DNA from: Solimonas sp. SE-A11
Lineage (GTDB): Bacteria > Pseudomonadota > Gammaproteobacteria > Nevskiales > Nevskiaceae
Length of the DNA: 64,000 nucleotides
Assembly (NCBI RefSeq): GCF_030345715.1
Contig: NZ_JAUASX010000001.1
Span: 659,119-723,118 of the forward strand
Direction of reading: 5' to 3'
Shown piece by piece: positions 1 to 8,554 of the stretch. The translations under genes were made by a program, and so were the position numbers. Under the pieces are notes generated by a model that was not told the origin of the DNA, made no database searches, and was given only the letters and a program-made list of their open reading frames with translations. Numbering within the stretch: position 1 is the stretch's first letter; every line of letters begins with the position of its first letter.

Positions 1-237
1 TACTCGGGCTACCAGCAGGCCCGGCAGCCCGAGCTGGGGCCTGAGGTGACCGAGCCGGTGCAGTCCTTCGTGAAGCCGGTGCCGGTACGGGCGCCGGGCT
101 TCAGTTGCGATGGCAAGGTCTACTGCTCCGAGATGAGCTCCTGCGACGAGGCGCGCTACTACCTGGCGCACTGCCCCGGCGTGAAGATGGACGGCGACGG
201 AGACGGCAAGCCCTGCGAGAAATGGTGCGGGTACTGA
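1..237 (+). CDS. Excalibur-domain protein, C-terminal part (5' end outside window)
   Basis: The frame is open from the first base, so the gene begins upstream; 78 residues are visible before TGA. After a proline-rich linker, the last 45 or so residues form an excalibur domain: cysteines in FSCDGKVYC and SCDEA, then the calcium-loop signature CPGVKMDGDGDGKPCEKWC. The family binds Ca2+ through an EF-hand-like DxDxDG loop stabilised by disulfides and is usually extracytoplasmic or attached to a cold-shock/DUF1294 membrane protein. Which N-terminal partner is present here cannot be seen. The domain call is strong; the full protein identity is unknown. Confidence 0.8.
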   Translation, partial: YSGYQQARQPELGPEVTEPVQSFVKPVPVRAPGFSCDGKVYCSEMSSCDEARYYLAHCPGVKMDGDGDGKPCEKWCGY

Positions 238-368
238 CCCGGCTGGTGTAGCGCCGTTCGGTGACGCCCCTTTCCAGGGGGGCGGGAGGGGTGGGTGGGG
301 CGGGGGCCGCCCGGCCGGAAGGCTGGTATCGTTCCGTAACCAAAGCCTCCGGAGGGTCAGGCAGCGCC

Positions 369-1964
369 ATGACCGGTACCTACGATCCAGCCCTTGTCGC
401 CCTCTCCCTGCTGGTGGCCATTCTCGCGTCCTATGCGGCCCTGAGCCTGGCCGCGCGGGTGACGGAGAGCCGGGACAGCGCCACCCTGGGCTGGATCGTC
501 GGCGGTGCCCTGGCGATGGGGGCAGGCATCTGGACCATGCATTTCATTGGCATGCTGGCCTTCAGCCTGCCGATCGCCATGGCTTTCGAGCTGAAGCTGA
601 CCGCCGTCTCCATGGCCTATGCCGTGGTGGCTTCGGCCATCGCCCTGACCGTTACCAGCCGGCCGCAGCTGCGCCTGCATTACCTGTTGGGCGGTGGCCT
701 GGTCATGGGCGCGGGCATCTGCGCCATGCACTACACCGGCATGGCCGCCATGCGCATGTCGCCGCCAATCCGCTACGACACCGGCCTGTTCCTGTCCTCG
801 TTCGCCATCGCGGTGGGGGCCTCGGTGGTGGCGCTATGGCTCGCCTTCAACCTGCGCTCGCGCAGCGAGGGCACGGTGATCAAGCGCCTGGCCGCGTCCG
901 CCATCATGGGCGTGGCCATCGCCGGCATGCACTACACCGGCATGAGCGCCGCGCAGTTCTCGCCCGGTGCCATGTGCCTGGCCGGCGGCGGTCCCTTCGC
1001 TCTGCAGGGTGACTCGCTGGCCTTCGTCATCGCCGGCGTGGTGGTGGGCCTGCTGGTGCTGGCGCTGATCGCCTCCACCGTGGACGCCCGGCTGTCGCAG
1101 CGCCGCGCCGTGATGATTGCCCGCCTGGAGAAATCGAACGAGGACCTGCAGCACCAGGTCGAGGCCCGCGAGCAGGCGCAGGCGGCGCTGAGCCAGAGCC
1201 TGGCCGAGCAGCAGCGGCTGGCTGAGATCCTGCAGACCCGCAGCGCCGAACTGGAGCGCTCCAACCGCGAGCTGGAGCAGTTCGCCTACGTGGCCTCGCA
1301 CGACCTGCAGGCGCCGCTGCGCACCGTCAACGGCTTCGTGCAGTTGCTGGAGCGCAAGCTGCCGCAGGCCGAGGGCGAGGTGCGCGAGTACCTGAGCTTC
1401 ATCTCCGAGGCCTCCAACCAGATGCGCGAATTGATCCGCGCCCTGCTGGAGCTGTCGCGCGTCGGCCAGAACGGCGTGCATGCCACGGATTTCCAGCTGC
1501 GCGAGGCGGTGGATGCCGCGCGCCTGGCGATGAAGGCGCTGATCGAGGAGCGCGGCGCGGTGATCGAGACCGGCGAGCTGCCCCAGGTGCATGCCGACCG
1601 CCCGCTGGTCACGCAGCTGCTGCAGAACCTGATCAACAACGCCATCAAGTTCCAGCCGCAGTCCCGCCCGCTGGTACGCATCGGCGCCTCGTGCGAGCCG
1701 GGAGAGTGGGTCGTGTCCGTGGAGGACCAGGGCATCGGCATCGAGGAGATGCACCAGAAGCGCATCTTCCAGATCTTCCAGCGCCTGCACACCTCGGACC
1801 GCTTCGAGGGCAACGGCATCGGCCTGGCCATCTGCGAGAAGATCGTGCATCTGCACGGCGGCCGCATCTGGGTCTCGTCAGAGATCGGCAAGGGCGCCAC
1901 CTTCTCCTTCACGCTGCCGCGCCGGGAGGCTGAGCCGCCACCGCAGCCGCTGGAAGCAGCCTAG
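369..1964 (+). CDS. MHYT-domain membrane sensor histidine kinase
   Basis: A 531-residue membrane histidine kinase. Residues 1-230 form an MHYT sensor: several hydrophobic helices carrying MHFIGM, MHYTGM and MHYTGM, motifs proposed to bind metal and sense a diatomic gas or redox state. A coiled coil at about 252-305 leads to the HisKA dimerisation helix with the phospho-acceptor His311 (ASHDLQAPL). The ATPase domain has the N box (LLQNLINNAIKF), the G1 box (DQGIGI) and the G2 box (GNGIGLAI). The ATG at 369 is chosen because GGAGGG lies 12 bases upstream; the frame is open further 5' but has no comparable ribosome site. No response regulator is adjacent, so the partner is unknown. Confidence 0.9.
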   Translation: MTGTYDPALVALSLLVAILASYAALSLAARVTESRDSATLGWIVGGALAMGAGIWTMHFIGMLAFSLPIAMAFELKLTAVSMAYAVVASAIALTVTSRPQLRLHYLLGGGLVMGAGICAMHYTGMAAMRMSPPIRYDTGLFLSSFAIAVGASVVALWLAFNLRSRSEGTVIKRLAASAIMGVAIAGMHYTGMSAAQFSPGAMCLAGGGPFALQGDSLAFVIAGVVVGLLVLALIASTVDARLSQRRAVMIARLEKSNEDLQHQVEAREQAQAALSQSLAEQQRLAEILQTRSAELERSNRELEQFAYVASHDLQAPLRTVNGFVQLLERKLPQAEGEVREYLSFISEASNQMRELIRALLELSRVGQNGVHATDFQLREAVDAARLAMKALIEERGAVIETGELPQVHADRPLVTQLLQNLINNAIKFQPQSRPLVRIGASCEPGEWVVSVEDQGIGIEEMHQKRIFQIFQRLHTSDRFEGNGIGLAICEKIVHLHGGRIWVSSEIGKGATFSFTLPRREAEPPPQPLEAA

Positions 1965-2337
1965 GGAAGCTCTGACCTCATTTGCCGTTCGCCCTGAGCT
2001 TGTCGAAAGGTAGGCGGCAACGGATTGAGAGACCTGGCGGGTAGCCCGCCGATGCTTCGATCCTTCGACAGGCTCAGGACTTCAGCACGAACGGACTTCT
2101 TCAGGGGCTCGGCCTTGCCCCCGGCCGCAGGAGGGTTTCTCTTCGCGGCACGCGCCGGGCTGGACGCCGCCATCCGCATGCTATTGTGGTTCCCATAACG
2201 AGACGGCCGCCCAGCGCCGCGAGCCCTACAGAGGAGAGTGACAGCATGTACAGCCCCCCGCGTGCGCGGAACAGCGCCTGCCGTTGCCGCGTCCCTCATC
2301 GATGGGCCGGCGGTTGGCCGATGCCCCGGCTTTGAGC
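1965..2337. repeat. 373-base intergenic region with an inverted pair of CTGAGC/GTCGAA repeats
   Basis: No convincing gene is seen here. Two related repeat units face each other: one at about 1985-2010 (CCGTTCGCCCTGAGCTTGTC then GAAAGG) and its inverse at about 2062-2094 (CTTCGACAGGCTCAGG, then CACGAACGG). Together they could fold into a long imperfect stem. A related unit lies at 47005-47037. Further 3', AGAGGAGAG at 2230-2238 precedes an ATG at 2246, but that frame stops after 28 codons and is not the frame of the following DUF305 gene. Confidence 0.6.
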
Positions 2338-3030
2338 ATGGCCGCGCGACGTTCCCTGGGTATCGCCGTGGTGCTGGTTCTTGCCGGCCTGGCCACGCTG
2401 GCGGTGCAGCAGCAGCTTGCACTGCGATCCGTGCGGGCCGAGTTGGCCGCGGTGGCGGGCAGCCCCATCGACGTCGGCTTCGCGCAGTCCATGAGCCTGC
2501 ATCACCAGCAGGCCATCGCCATGTCCAAGTTCATGCTGGACGGGCGGCCCACCGGCCTGGGCCGGCTGGCGCAGACCATCGCCGACGCACAGATCGCCGA
2601 GTTGGGCCAGATGTACGGCTGGCTGCGCCTGTGGAACCAGCCCTTCGTGCCGCCCACGCGCGGCATGGACTGGATGCTGCTCGGCAGCGAGCCGCCCGAC
2701 GCGGCGCTGAGCAAGTACCTGCTGGATTGTAGCCGCTCGCCCACCGGCATGACCGGCCTGGCCACGCCGGAACAGATCAACCGCCTGCGCCAGATCGAAG
2801 GCGCCGAGCGTGACCGGCATTTCCTTACGCTGATGCTGGCGCACCACGAGGGCGGGGTGCCCATGGCGCGCTTCGCCGCGGACAACGGCCGCGTGGCGGC
2901 GGTGCGCGAACTGGCGGCGCGAGTGGTGATGGAGCAGTCGCGCGAGATCGACATGATCCAGCGGATGCTGGCGATCCTGGCGCAGCAGGCCGCGGACGGC
3001 GGCGCCTCCGCAGGCGGCGCATCGAAGTAG
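2338..3030 (+). CDS. DUF305 family protein, membrane-anchored
   Basis: A 230-residue protein with a single N-terminal hydrophobic segment (about residues 6-25) acting as signal anchor, followed by a DUF305 region. The histidine-rich helices typical of the family are visible: FAQSMSLHHQQAIAMSKFML early and FLTLMLAHHEGGVPMARFAA later, both with the paired histidines and downstream methionines thought to contribute to metal binding. The family is ferritin-like, extracytoplasmic and often linked to copper or other metals; its biochemical role is not established. The start is uncertain: ATG 2338 lacks a clear ribosome site, and ATG 2302 or TTG 2284 in the same frame are alternatives. Confidence 0.75.
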   Translation: MAARRSLGIAVVLVLAGLATLAVQQQLALRSVRAELAAVAGSPIDVGFAQSMSLHHQQAIAMSKFMLDGRPTGLGRLAQTIADAQIAELGQMYGWLRLWNQPFVPPTRGMDWMLLGSEPPDAALSKYLLDCSRSPTGMTGLATPEQINRLRQIEGAERDRHFLTLMLAHHEGGVPMARFAADNGRVAAVRELAARVVMEQSREIDMIQRMLAILAQQAADGGASAGGASK

Positions 3031-3090
3031 AGCATCGAAAAACGCATTGAGACAACGGGCCGCCCACGCGGCGGTGCATGGAGACGCAGC

Positions 3091-4512
3091 ATGGCAGTGA
3101 AATCCCCCCTGGTTCCGGCATTTCTGGTGGCGCTGTCCGCTGGCCTGGCGTCCTGCGGCTCCAGCAGTTCGGTGGCCGATGCCCCGCTGGAGGGCGCCAC
3201 TCCCAGGGCCTCCTGCGGTGAAGGCTCCCTGCCCGAGACCGGCATGCAGGGGCGGGTGACGAAGGCCGACCACGACAGCGGCCGCGCGGCGCAGGGCTAC
3301 ACCTGCAACACCGAACTGGTGGGCAGCTACATGGTGCCCAATGCCATCGGCACCGTGGGCGGCTTCAAGGTGGAGCGCTACATCGACAAGGCCGGTCGCG
3401 AGTGCGCCTACTACGACAGCACGCTGCTGTTCCCCACCAACATCCTCGACGCCAACGTCGGCGTGAACGTGCTGGACATGAGCGATCCGGCCAAGCCGGT
3501 GCTGACGGCGCGCTTGATCAGCCTGGCCATGCTGTCGCCGCATGAATCGCTGGTGGTGTCGCAGCAGGCCGGCGTGCTGGCGGCGGTGATGGGCAGCCCG
3601 CTGGCCTATCCGGGCATCGTGGACGTCTACGACATCGCCGAGGACTGCCGCAGCCCCAAGCTGCGCGCTTCCGCGCCGGTGGGCGTGCTGGGCCACGAGA
3701 GCGGCATGTCGCCCGACGGCAAGACCTTCTTCTCCGCCACGCCGATGATCCCCACTCTGACCGCGGTGGACATCTCCAACCCCTCGCTGCCGCTGCCGAT
3801 CTGGAGCGGCGGCTACAGCTCGCACGGCCTGTCGATCAGCGACGACGGCAACCGCGCCTACCTGGCCTATGGCCAGAACACCGGCGTAGTGGTGTTGGAC
3901 ATCTCCGAGATCCAGGCGCGCAAGCCCAACCCCAAGGTGCGTGAAGTGAGCCGCCTGGACTGGGACAACCGCAGCATCCCGCAGAACGCCATTCCGTTCA
4001 CGCGCAACGGCAAGCCCTACCTGCTGGAGATCGACGAGTATTCCACCAACAACCCCGGCAGCCTGGGCGTGGCCCTGCACGGCCGCTACGTGGGCGCCGG
4101 CCGCATCATCGACATCGGCGACGAGACCGCGCCGAAGATCATCTCCAACCTGCGCCTGGAAGTGCACGAGCCGGAGAACCGCGACGCCATCGCCGGCGAC
4201 CCCGGCGCCATGAATCCCATCGGCGGCTACGCCGGCCACTACTGCAACATCCCCACGCGCGTGAACCCGGACATCGCCGCCTGCAGCATGATCCTGTCGG
4301 GCCTGCGCATCTTCGACATCCGCGATCCGCATCGCCCGCGCGAGATCGCCTACTACAACGCCCCGATCCAGCCGCGCATCATCACCGTGCCGGCGCCAGC
4401 CAGTAACTGGGCCATGTCCAGCCCGTCCTTCGTGCCCGAGCGCAAGGAGATCTGGTACACCGACGGCTTCAGTGGCTTCTACGCCATCCGCGTCACCAAC
4501 GGCGTCTGGTAG
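3091..4512 (+). CDS. LVIVD-repeat beta-propeller lipoprotein
   Basis: A 473-residue exported protein. The N-terminus is a lipoprotein signal ending in the lipobox LASC, with Cys22 as the lipidation site. The mature part contains repeated propeller-blade motifs of the LVIVD type, such as VNVLDMSDPAKPVL, VDVYDIAED, LTAVDISNPSLPL, VVVLDISEI and LRIFDIRDPHRPREIAYY, each a short hydrophobic strand followed by Asp-Ile/Met-Ser/Arg-Asp/Asn-Pro. LVIVD proteins are surface or periplasmic beta-propellers of unknown ligand. GGAGA lies 8 bases before the ATG. It is 61 bases after the DUF305 gene and about 110 before phoD, all on the same strand, so the three may be expressed together. No catalytic residues are recognisable. 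Confidence 0.8.
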   Translation: MAVKSPLVPAFLVALSAGLASCGSSSSVADAPLEGATPRASCGEGSLPETGMQGRVTKADHDSGRAAQGYTCNTELVGSYMVPNAIGTVGGFKVERYIDKAGRECAYYDSTLLFPTNILDANVGVNVLDMSDPAKPVLTARLISLAMLSPHESLVVSQQAGVLAAVMGSPLAYPGIVDVYDIAEDCRSPKLRASAPVGVLGHESGMSPDGKTFFSATPMIPTLTAVDISNPSLPLPIWSGGYSSHGLSISDDGNRAYLAYGQNTGVVVLDISEIQARKPNPKVREVSRLDWDNRSIPQNAIPFTRNGKPYLLEIDEYSTNNPGSLGVALHGRYVGAGRIIDIGDETAPKIISNLRLEVHEPENRDAIAGDPGAMNPIGGYAGHYCNIPTRVNPDIAACSMILSGLRIFDIRDPHRPREIAYYNAPIQPRIITVPAPASNWAMSSPSFVPERKEIWYTDGFSGFYAIRVTNGVW

Positions 4513-4622
4513 GTATGCAGGGCGCCGTTGGGGCGGATTTACCGCCCCCGGCGCCCGGCTTTTCATCCGGCTGCCATCTTCGGCGGCAAGACTGACCCCT
4601 TCTTTCAATTTGGGGTCGTAGC

Positions 4623-6293
4623 ATGCCGCCGTTCACGCGCCGCGCCTTTGTCGTTGCGACGGGCGCGACCCTGGTCAGCCTGCTCTCCGGTTGCGGCAAC
4701 AGCGATGACCGCGAGGATGGCGACGGCGGCCTCGACGCCGCCGACTTCACCCATGGCGTCGCCAGCGGTGATCCGCTGCCCGATGCCGTCATGCTGTGGG
4801 CGCGCGCCGTGCCCGCCACGGCCGCCGCCCGCAGTGCGCGCCTGCACTACGTGGTGGCACGCGACCCGGGCCTGACGCAGGTGGTGCTGCGCGGTAGCGT
4901 CACCAGCGCCGCCGAGCGCGACTGGACCGTGAAGCTGGACCTGCGCGACTTGGCGCCCGACACCGCGTATTACTATTGCTTCGAATCCGCCAGCGCCCGT
5001 TCGCCGGTCGGCCGCGCGCGCACCGCGCCGCTGGGCGGGGTGGCGCGCCTGCGTCTGGCCTTCGTCACCTGCTCCAACTACGTCGCCGGCTACTTCCACG
5101 CCTACCGCCGCGTGGCCGAGCGCAGCGACCTGCACGCCGTGGTGCACCTGGGCGACTACATCTACGAGAACGGCAGCCAGGACCAGGTGCGGCCCCATGA
5201 GCCGGCGAAGGAACTGGTCGGTCTGGCTGACTATCGCCAGCGCTACGCCCAGTACCGCGCCGACGCCGACCTGCAGGAACTGCACCGCCAGCATCCCATG
5301 ATCTGGATCTGGGACGACCACGAGGTGGCCAACAACGCCTGGAAGGACGACGCCGAGGCCCACGACGCCGACACCGAAGGCTCCTATGCCGAGCGCCGTT
5401 TCGCGGCCATGCAGGCGGCCTTCGAGTGGATGCCGATCCGAGCGCCGGATGCCGCGGACCCTTCGCGCGTCTGGCGCGGCTTCCGCTTCGGCGACCTGGC
5501 CGACCTGACCATGATCGACGCGCGCCACCACGGCCGCGACGCGCCCCTGCCGCCCAACAGCCTGTTCGGTGACGCCGTGCCGGTGTTCACCCAGAGCGGT
5601 GACTTTGCCGATGCCTCGCGGCACATCCTGGGGCCGGTGCAGGAGGCCTGGCTGGGCGGACAGCTCGCCGCCAACACCGCGCATTGGCAGCTGATCGGCA
5701 ACCAGGTGTACTTCTCGCCGCTCAAGCTGCTCGGCGGGCCGCGCGCGCTGGGCGGCGGCGGGCTGTACCTCTCCAACGACAAGTGGGACGGCTACGACCC
5801 GGCGCGCTCGCGCGTGCTCGAGATGATCCGCGCGCGCAGCGGCGGCAACGTGGTGATCCTGACCGGCGACGCCCACGAGGCCTATGCCTTCGAGGTCACC
5901 GACGATCCCAACGGCCTGGGCTACCAGCCGTTGAGTGGGCAGGGTTCGGCGGCGGTGGAGTTCGTGGCCACCTCCATCACCTCGCGCGGCGACCTGCCGG
6001 CCGGCAACGGTCCCACGGCCCTGCTCGCGCAACTCGCCGCCAATGCCGAGCAACTGCTGCGGCTGACCAACCCGCACCTGAAGTACTACCAGAACACGCT
6101 CAACGGCTACCTGCTGCTGGATATCACCCCCGAGCGCCTGCAGGCCGAGTTCTGGATGGTGCCGCGCGTGACCGAGCGCAACGACGAGCAGGCCCTGACC
6201 CAGGCCTTCACGGTGCAGAGCGGCAGCAATCACCTGGTGTCGTCGCGCCAGGCCAGCGAGCCCATCACTGGCGGGCCGGCCGCTGCCCCCTGA
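4623..6293 (+). CDS. phoD: PhoD-like alkaline phosphatase, exported
   Basis: A 556-residue metallophosphatase of the PhoD family (phosphate mono- and diester hydrolysis, Ca2+/Fe3+-dependent in studied members). The N-terminus has a twin-arginine pair (TRRAF, residues 5-9) followed by a hydrophobic stretch and the lipobox LSGC (Cys24), so it is probably a Tat-exported lipoprotein. An Ig-like PhoD_N domain at about residues 40-135 starts with FTHGVASGDP; the catalytic domain follows with the metal-ligand motifs HLGDYIYENG, WDDHEVANN and LTGDAHEAYAF. Length is normal for the family. No Pho box was identified upstream. PhoD family membership is secure; the substrate is not. Confidence 0.9.
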   Translation: MPPFTRRAFVVATGATLVSLLSGCGNSDDREDGDGGLDAADFTHGVASGDPLPDAVMLWARAVPATAAARSARLHYVVARDPGLTQVVLRGSVTSAAERDWTVKLDLRDLAPDTAYYYCFESASARSPVGRARTAPLGGVARLRLAFVTCSNYVAGYFHAYRRVAERSDLHAVVHLGDYIYENGSQDQVRPHEPAKELVGLADYRQRYAQYRADADLQELHRQHPMIWIWDDHEVANNAWKDDAEAHDADTEGSYAERRFAAMQAAFEWMPIRAPDAADPSRVWRGFRFGDLADLTMIDARHHGRDAPLPPNSLFGDAVPVFTQSGDFADASRHILGPVQEAWLGGQLAANTAHWQLIGNQVYFSPLKLLGGPRALGGGGLYLSNDKWDGYDPARSRVLEMIRARSGGNVVILTGDAHEAYAFEVTDDPNGLGYQPLSGQGSAAVEFVATSITSRGDLPAGNGPTALLAQLAANAEQLLRLTNPHLKYYQNTLNGYLLLDITPERLQAEFWMVPRVTERNDEQALTQAFTVQSGSNHLVSSRQASEPITGGPAAAP

Positions 6294-6375
6294 ATCCCGG
6301 GGCCAAGGCTCCTGCTTGAAATCCCGGCACGGCGGCACCATCTTTGACCAAAAGCAAGCAGCAGCAGAGAGGGCC

Positions 6376-6642
6376 ATGGCCACCGGTTGGGCGCGCGAGG
6401 GTGCGGTGCAGGAGCAGATCGATGCCACGGTCTCCGACGCCATTGCCCGTGCCCGCAGCGGCCTCTCCGCGGGCCCCAGCCTGAGCCACTGTGCAGAATG
6501 CGAGGCCGGGATTCCCGAGGGCCGCCGCCTGGCCATTCCCGGGGTGCGCCTTTGCGTGGACTGCCAGGAGGCGCAGGACCGCCAGTCCGGTACCTTCAGC
6601 GGCTACAACCGCCGCGGCAGCAAGGACAGCCAACTGCGCTGA
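6376..6642 (+). CDS. DksA/TraR-type C4 zinc-finger protein (YbiI-like)
   Basis: An 88-residue protein matching the short DksA/TraR zinc-finger family. Residues 38-60 hold the C4 finger: CAEC, then IPEGRRLAIPGVRLCVDC, with Cys-x2-Cys pairs about 17 residues apart. An N-terminal helix precedes it, but the long DksA coiled coil with its tip aspartates is missing, so a true stringent-response function is unlikely; YbiI-like relatives have no established function. ATG 6376 is preceded by AGAGAGG, giving exactly the usual family length. It follows phoD by 82 bases. Confidence 0.85.
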   Translation: MATGWAREGAVQEQIDATVSDAIARARSGLSAGPSLSHCAECEAGIPEGRRLAIPGVRLCVDCQEAQDRQSGTFSGYNRRGSKDSQLR

Positions 6643-6736
6643 GTTGGCGTTGAGGGCTGCAGGGCGATAGCAACAGTCTGTCAATTTCCCCCGGGGCCGG
6701 TGACAATCGGCCCATAACGATTCCGGGGGAGAACCC

Positions 6737-8509
6737 ATGAACAAGACTTCAGGCCTCGGGCTGGCGGCCCTGCTGGCCCTGGCGGTGCTTCCGGCTGCGG
6801 CGACCGTGCCGGCCGCGGCCCCTGCGGACACGCGCCCCAACTTCGTGCTGCTGCTGATCGACGACGCCGGCTTCAGCGATCTCGGCGCCTACGGCGGCGA
6901 GGCGCGCACGCCCAACATCGACGCGCTCGCGGCACGCGGCGCGATCTTCACGCAGTACCACAGCTCGCCGCTGTGCTCGCCCTCGCGCGCCATGCTGCTG
7001 ACCGGCGTGGACAACCACCGCACCGGCTTCGCGACGATCCCGGAGACGCTGCCCGCCGACCAGCAGGGCCGGCCGGGCTACCGCATGCGCTTCGAGCCCG
7101 GCGTGGAGACGCTGGCCACGCGCCTGAAGGCGGAGGGCTATCGCAACTACATGACCGGCAAGTGGCACCTGGGCCATGGGCCGGGCGAGTTGCCGGATTC
7201 CCATGGCTTCGACCGATCCTTCGTGCTCGATGCCTCGGGCGCGGACAACTGGGAGCAGAAGCCCTACATGCCGTACTACACCAGTGCCGACTGGTTCGAG
7301 GACGGCAAGCCGGCGACCCTGCCGGAGGATTTCTACTCCTCCAAGTTCCTCATCGACCAGATGATCGGCTACCTGGACAAGGACCAGCAGCGCCGCGAGC
7401 CCTTCCTGGCCTACATCGCCTTCCAGGCGGTGCATATCCCGGTGCAGGCACCGCGCGAGCTCACCGCGGGCTACGCCGGGGTCTACGACGGTGGCTGGGG
7501 CGTGATCCGCGAGCAGCGCTGGCGCCGTGCGCAGGAGCGTGGCCTGATCCCGCAGGGCGCGCCGCTGGCGCCGGTGCACGAGAGGCTGCGCAGCTGGGAA
7601 TCGCTGGACGCCGACGAGCGTGCGATCTACGCCAAGAGCATGCAGGTGCACGCCGCCATGATCGAGGCGATGGACCAGCACATCGGCCGCCTGGTGGAGT
7701 ACCTCAAGGCACGCGGGCAATTCGAGAACACCATCTTCCTGCTGACCTCGGACAACGGCCCCGAACCGAGCAACCCGGTGGCGCAGACCGGCTTCAAGAC
7801 CTGGATGTCGCGCCATGGCTATACCCATGAGCTGGAGAACCTGGGCGAGAAGGGCAGCATGGTGTTCATCGGCCCTGAATGGGCCAATGCCACAGCCTCG
7901 CCCGGCAACCTGTTCAAGTTCCATTCCTCGGAAGGCGGCATGCGCGTGCCGCTGATCGCGGCGGGCCCCGGTATCGCCGCAGGCCAGCGCGTGATCGGCA
8001 CCAGCTTCGTCACCGACGTGGCGCCGACCATCTACGACTATGCCCGCGTGGAGCCTTCCCGCTGGAACGGCCCGGTGCCGATGAGCGGCCGCAGCCTGAA
8101 GCCCGCGCTCAGCGGCGCCTCGCCGCGGGTCTACGCGGCCGAGGAACCGGTGGGCATGGAGGTGGGCGGCAACGCGGCGCTGTTCAAGGGGGACTACAAG
8201 ATCACCCGTATCACGCTGCCCTGGGGCGACGCGAAGTGGCGCCTGTACAACCTCGCCACCGACCCGGGTGAAGTGCAGGACCTGAGTGCGCAGGAGCCAG
8301 AGCGCTTCCAGGCCATGCTGGCCGACTACGCGGCCTACGAGAAGGACGTGGGCGTGCTGAAGCTGCCGGACGACTTCAACCCGCACAAGCAGGTAAAGAT
8401 CAACGCCATCAAGAAGCAGCTGCACCACTACCGCTTCGTGCTGGGCGGCGCGGCGATCGTGCTGGTGTCGCTGCTGCTGATGTGGCTGCGCCGGCGCCTG
8501 CCGGCCTGA
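6737..8509 (+). CDS. Arylsulfatase, exported, with C-terminal membrane anchor
   Basis: A 590-residue sulfatase. An N-terminal signal peptide (about residues 1-28) is followed by the metal-binding start LLIDDAGFSDLGAYGG and the sulfatase signature CSPSRAMLLTG. Cys80 is the residue that must be converted to formylglycine by a maturation enzyme, which is not encoded in this window. GKWHLGH and LLTSDNGPEPSN supply further active-site residues. Unusually, the C-terminus ends in one hydrophobic helix (about residues 565-583) followed by arginines, suggesting tethering to the inner membrane with the catalytic domain in the periplasm. GGGGGAGAA precedes the ATG. The substrate could be an aryl or steroid sulfate or a sulfated polymer; the sequence does not decide. 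Confidence 0.88.
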   Translation: MNKTSGLGLAALLALAVLPAAATVPAAAPADTRPNFVLLLIDDAGFSDLGAYGGEARTPNIDALAARGAIFTQYHSSPLCSPSRAMLLTGVDNHRTGFATIPETLPADQQGRPGYRMRFEPGVETLATRLKAEGYRNYMTGKWHLGHGPGELPDSHGFDRSFVLDASGADNWEQKPYMPYYTSADWFEDGKPATLPEDFYSSKFLIDQMIGYLDKDQQRREPFLAYIAFQAVHIPVQAPRELTAGYAGVYDGGWGVIREQRWRRAQERGLIPQGAPLAPVHERLRSWESLDADERAIYAKSMQVHAAMIEAMDQHIGRLVEYLKARGQFENTIFLLTSDNGPEPSNPVAQTGFKTWMSRHGYTHELENLGEKGSMVFIGPEWANATASPGNLFKFHSSEGGMRVPLIAAGPGIAAGQRVIGTSFVTDVAPTIYDYARVEPSRWNGPVPMSGRSLKPALSGASPRVYAAEEPVGMEVGGNAALFKGDYKITRITLPWGDAKWRLYNLATDPGEVQDLSAQEPERFQAMLADYAAYEKDVGVLKLPDDFNPHKQVKINAIKKQLHHYRFVLGGAAIVLVSLLLMWLRRRLPA

Positions 8510-8516
8510 GCCCTGG

Positions 8517-8542
8517 ATGGATCGGCCCGCGGGCCGATCCAT
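8517..8542. terminator. Perfect palindrome between convergent genes, probable bidirectional terminator
   Basis: Arms ATGGATCGGCCC (8517-8528) and GGGCCGATCCAT (8531-8542) are perfectly complementary around a central GC. It lies between the stop codons of the convergent sulfatase and transglycosylase genes. There is no T-run on either side, so it may act as an mRNA 3'-end stabiliser rather than a classic intrinsic terminator. Confidence 0.55.
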
Positions 8543-8554
8543 CTGGCGTGCGCC

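Noticed and set aside
2246..2332. 28-codon frame with a good ribosome site before the DUF305 gene
   Set aside because: It is in another frame, rich in Arg/Pro/Trp, and has no leader-peptide features. It might reflect a frameshift at the DUF305 start, but this cannot be decided.
6676..6706. TGTCA and TGACA near each other before the sulfatase gene, like the CRP-type site at 51689
   Set aside because: The half-sites are about 19 bases apart, not 6, so they do not form the same palindrome.
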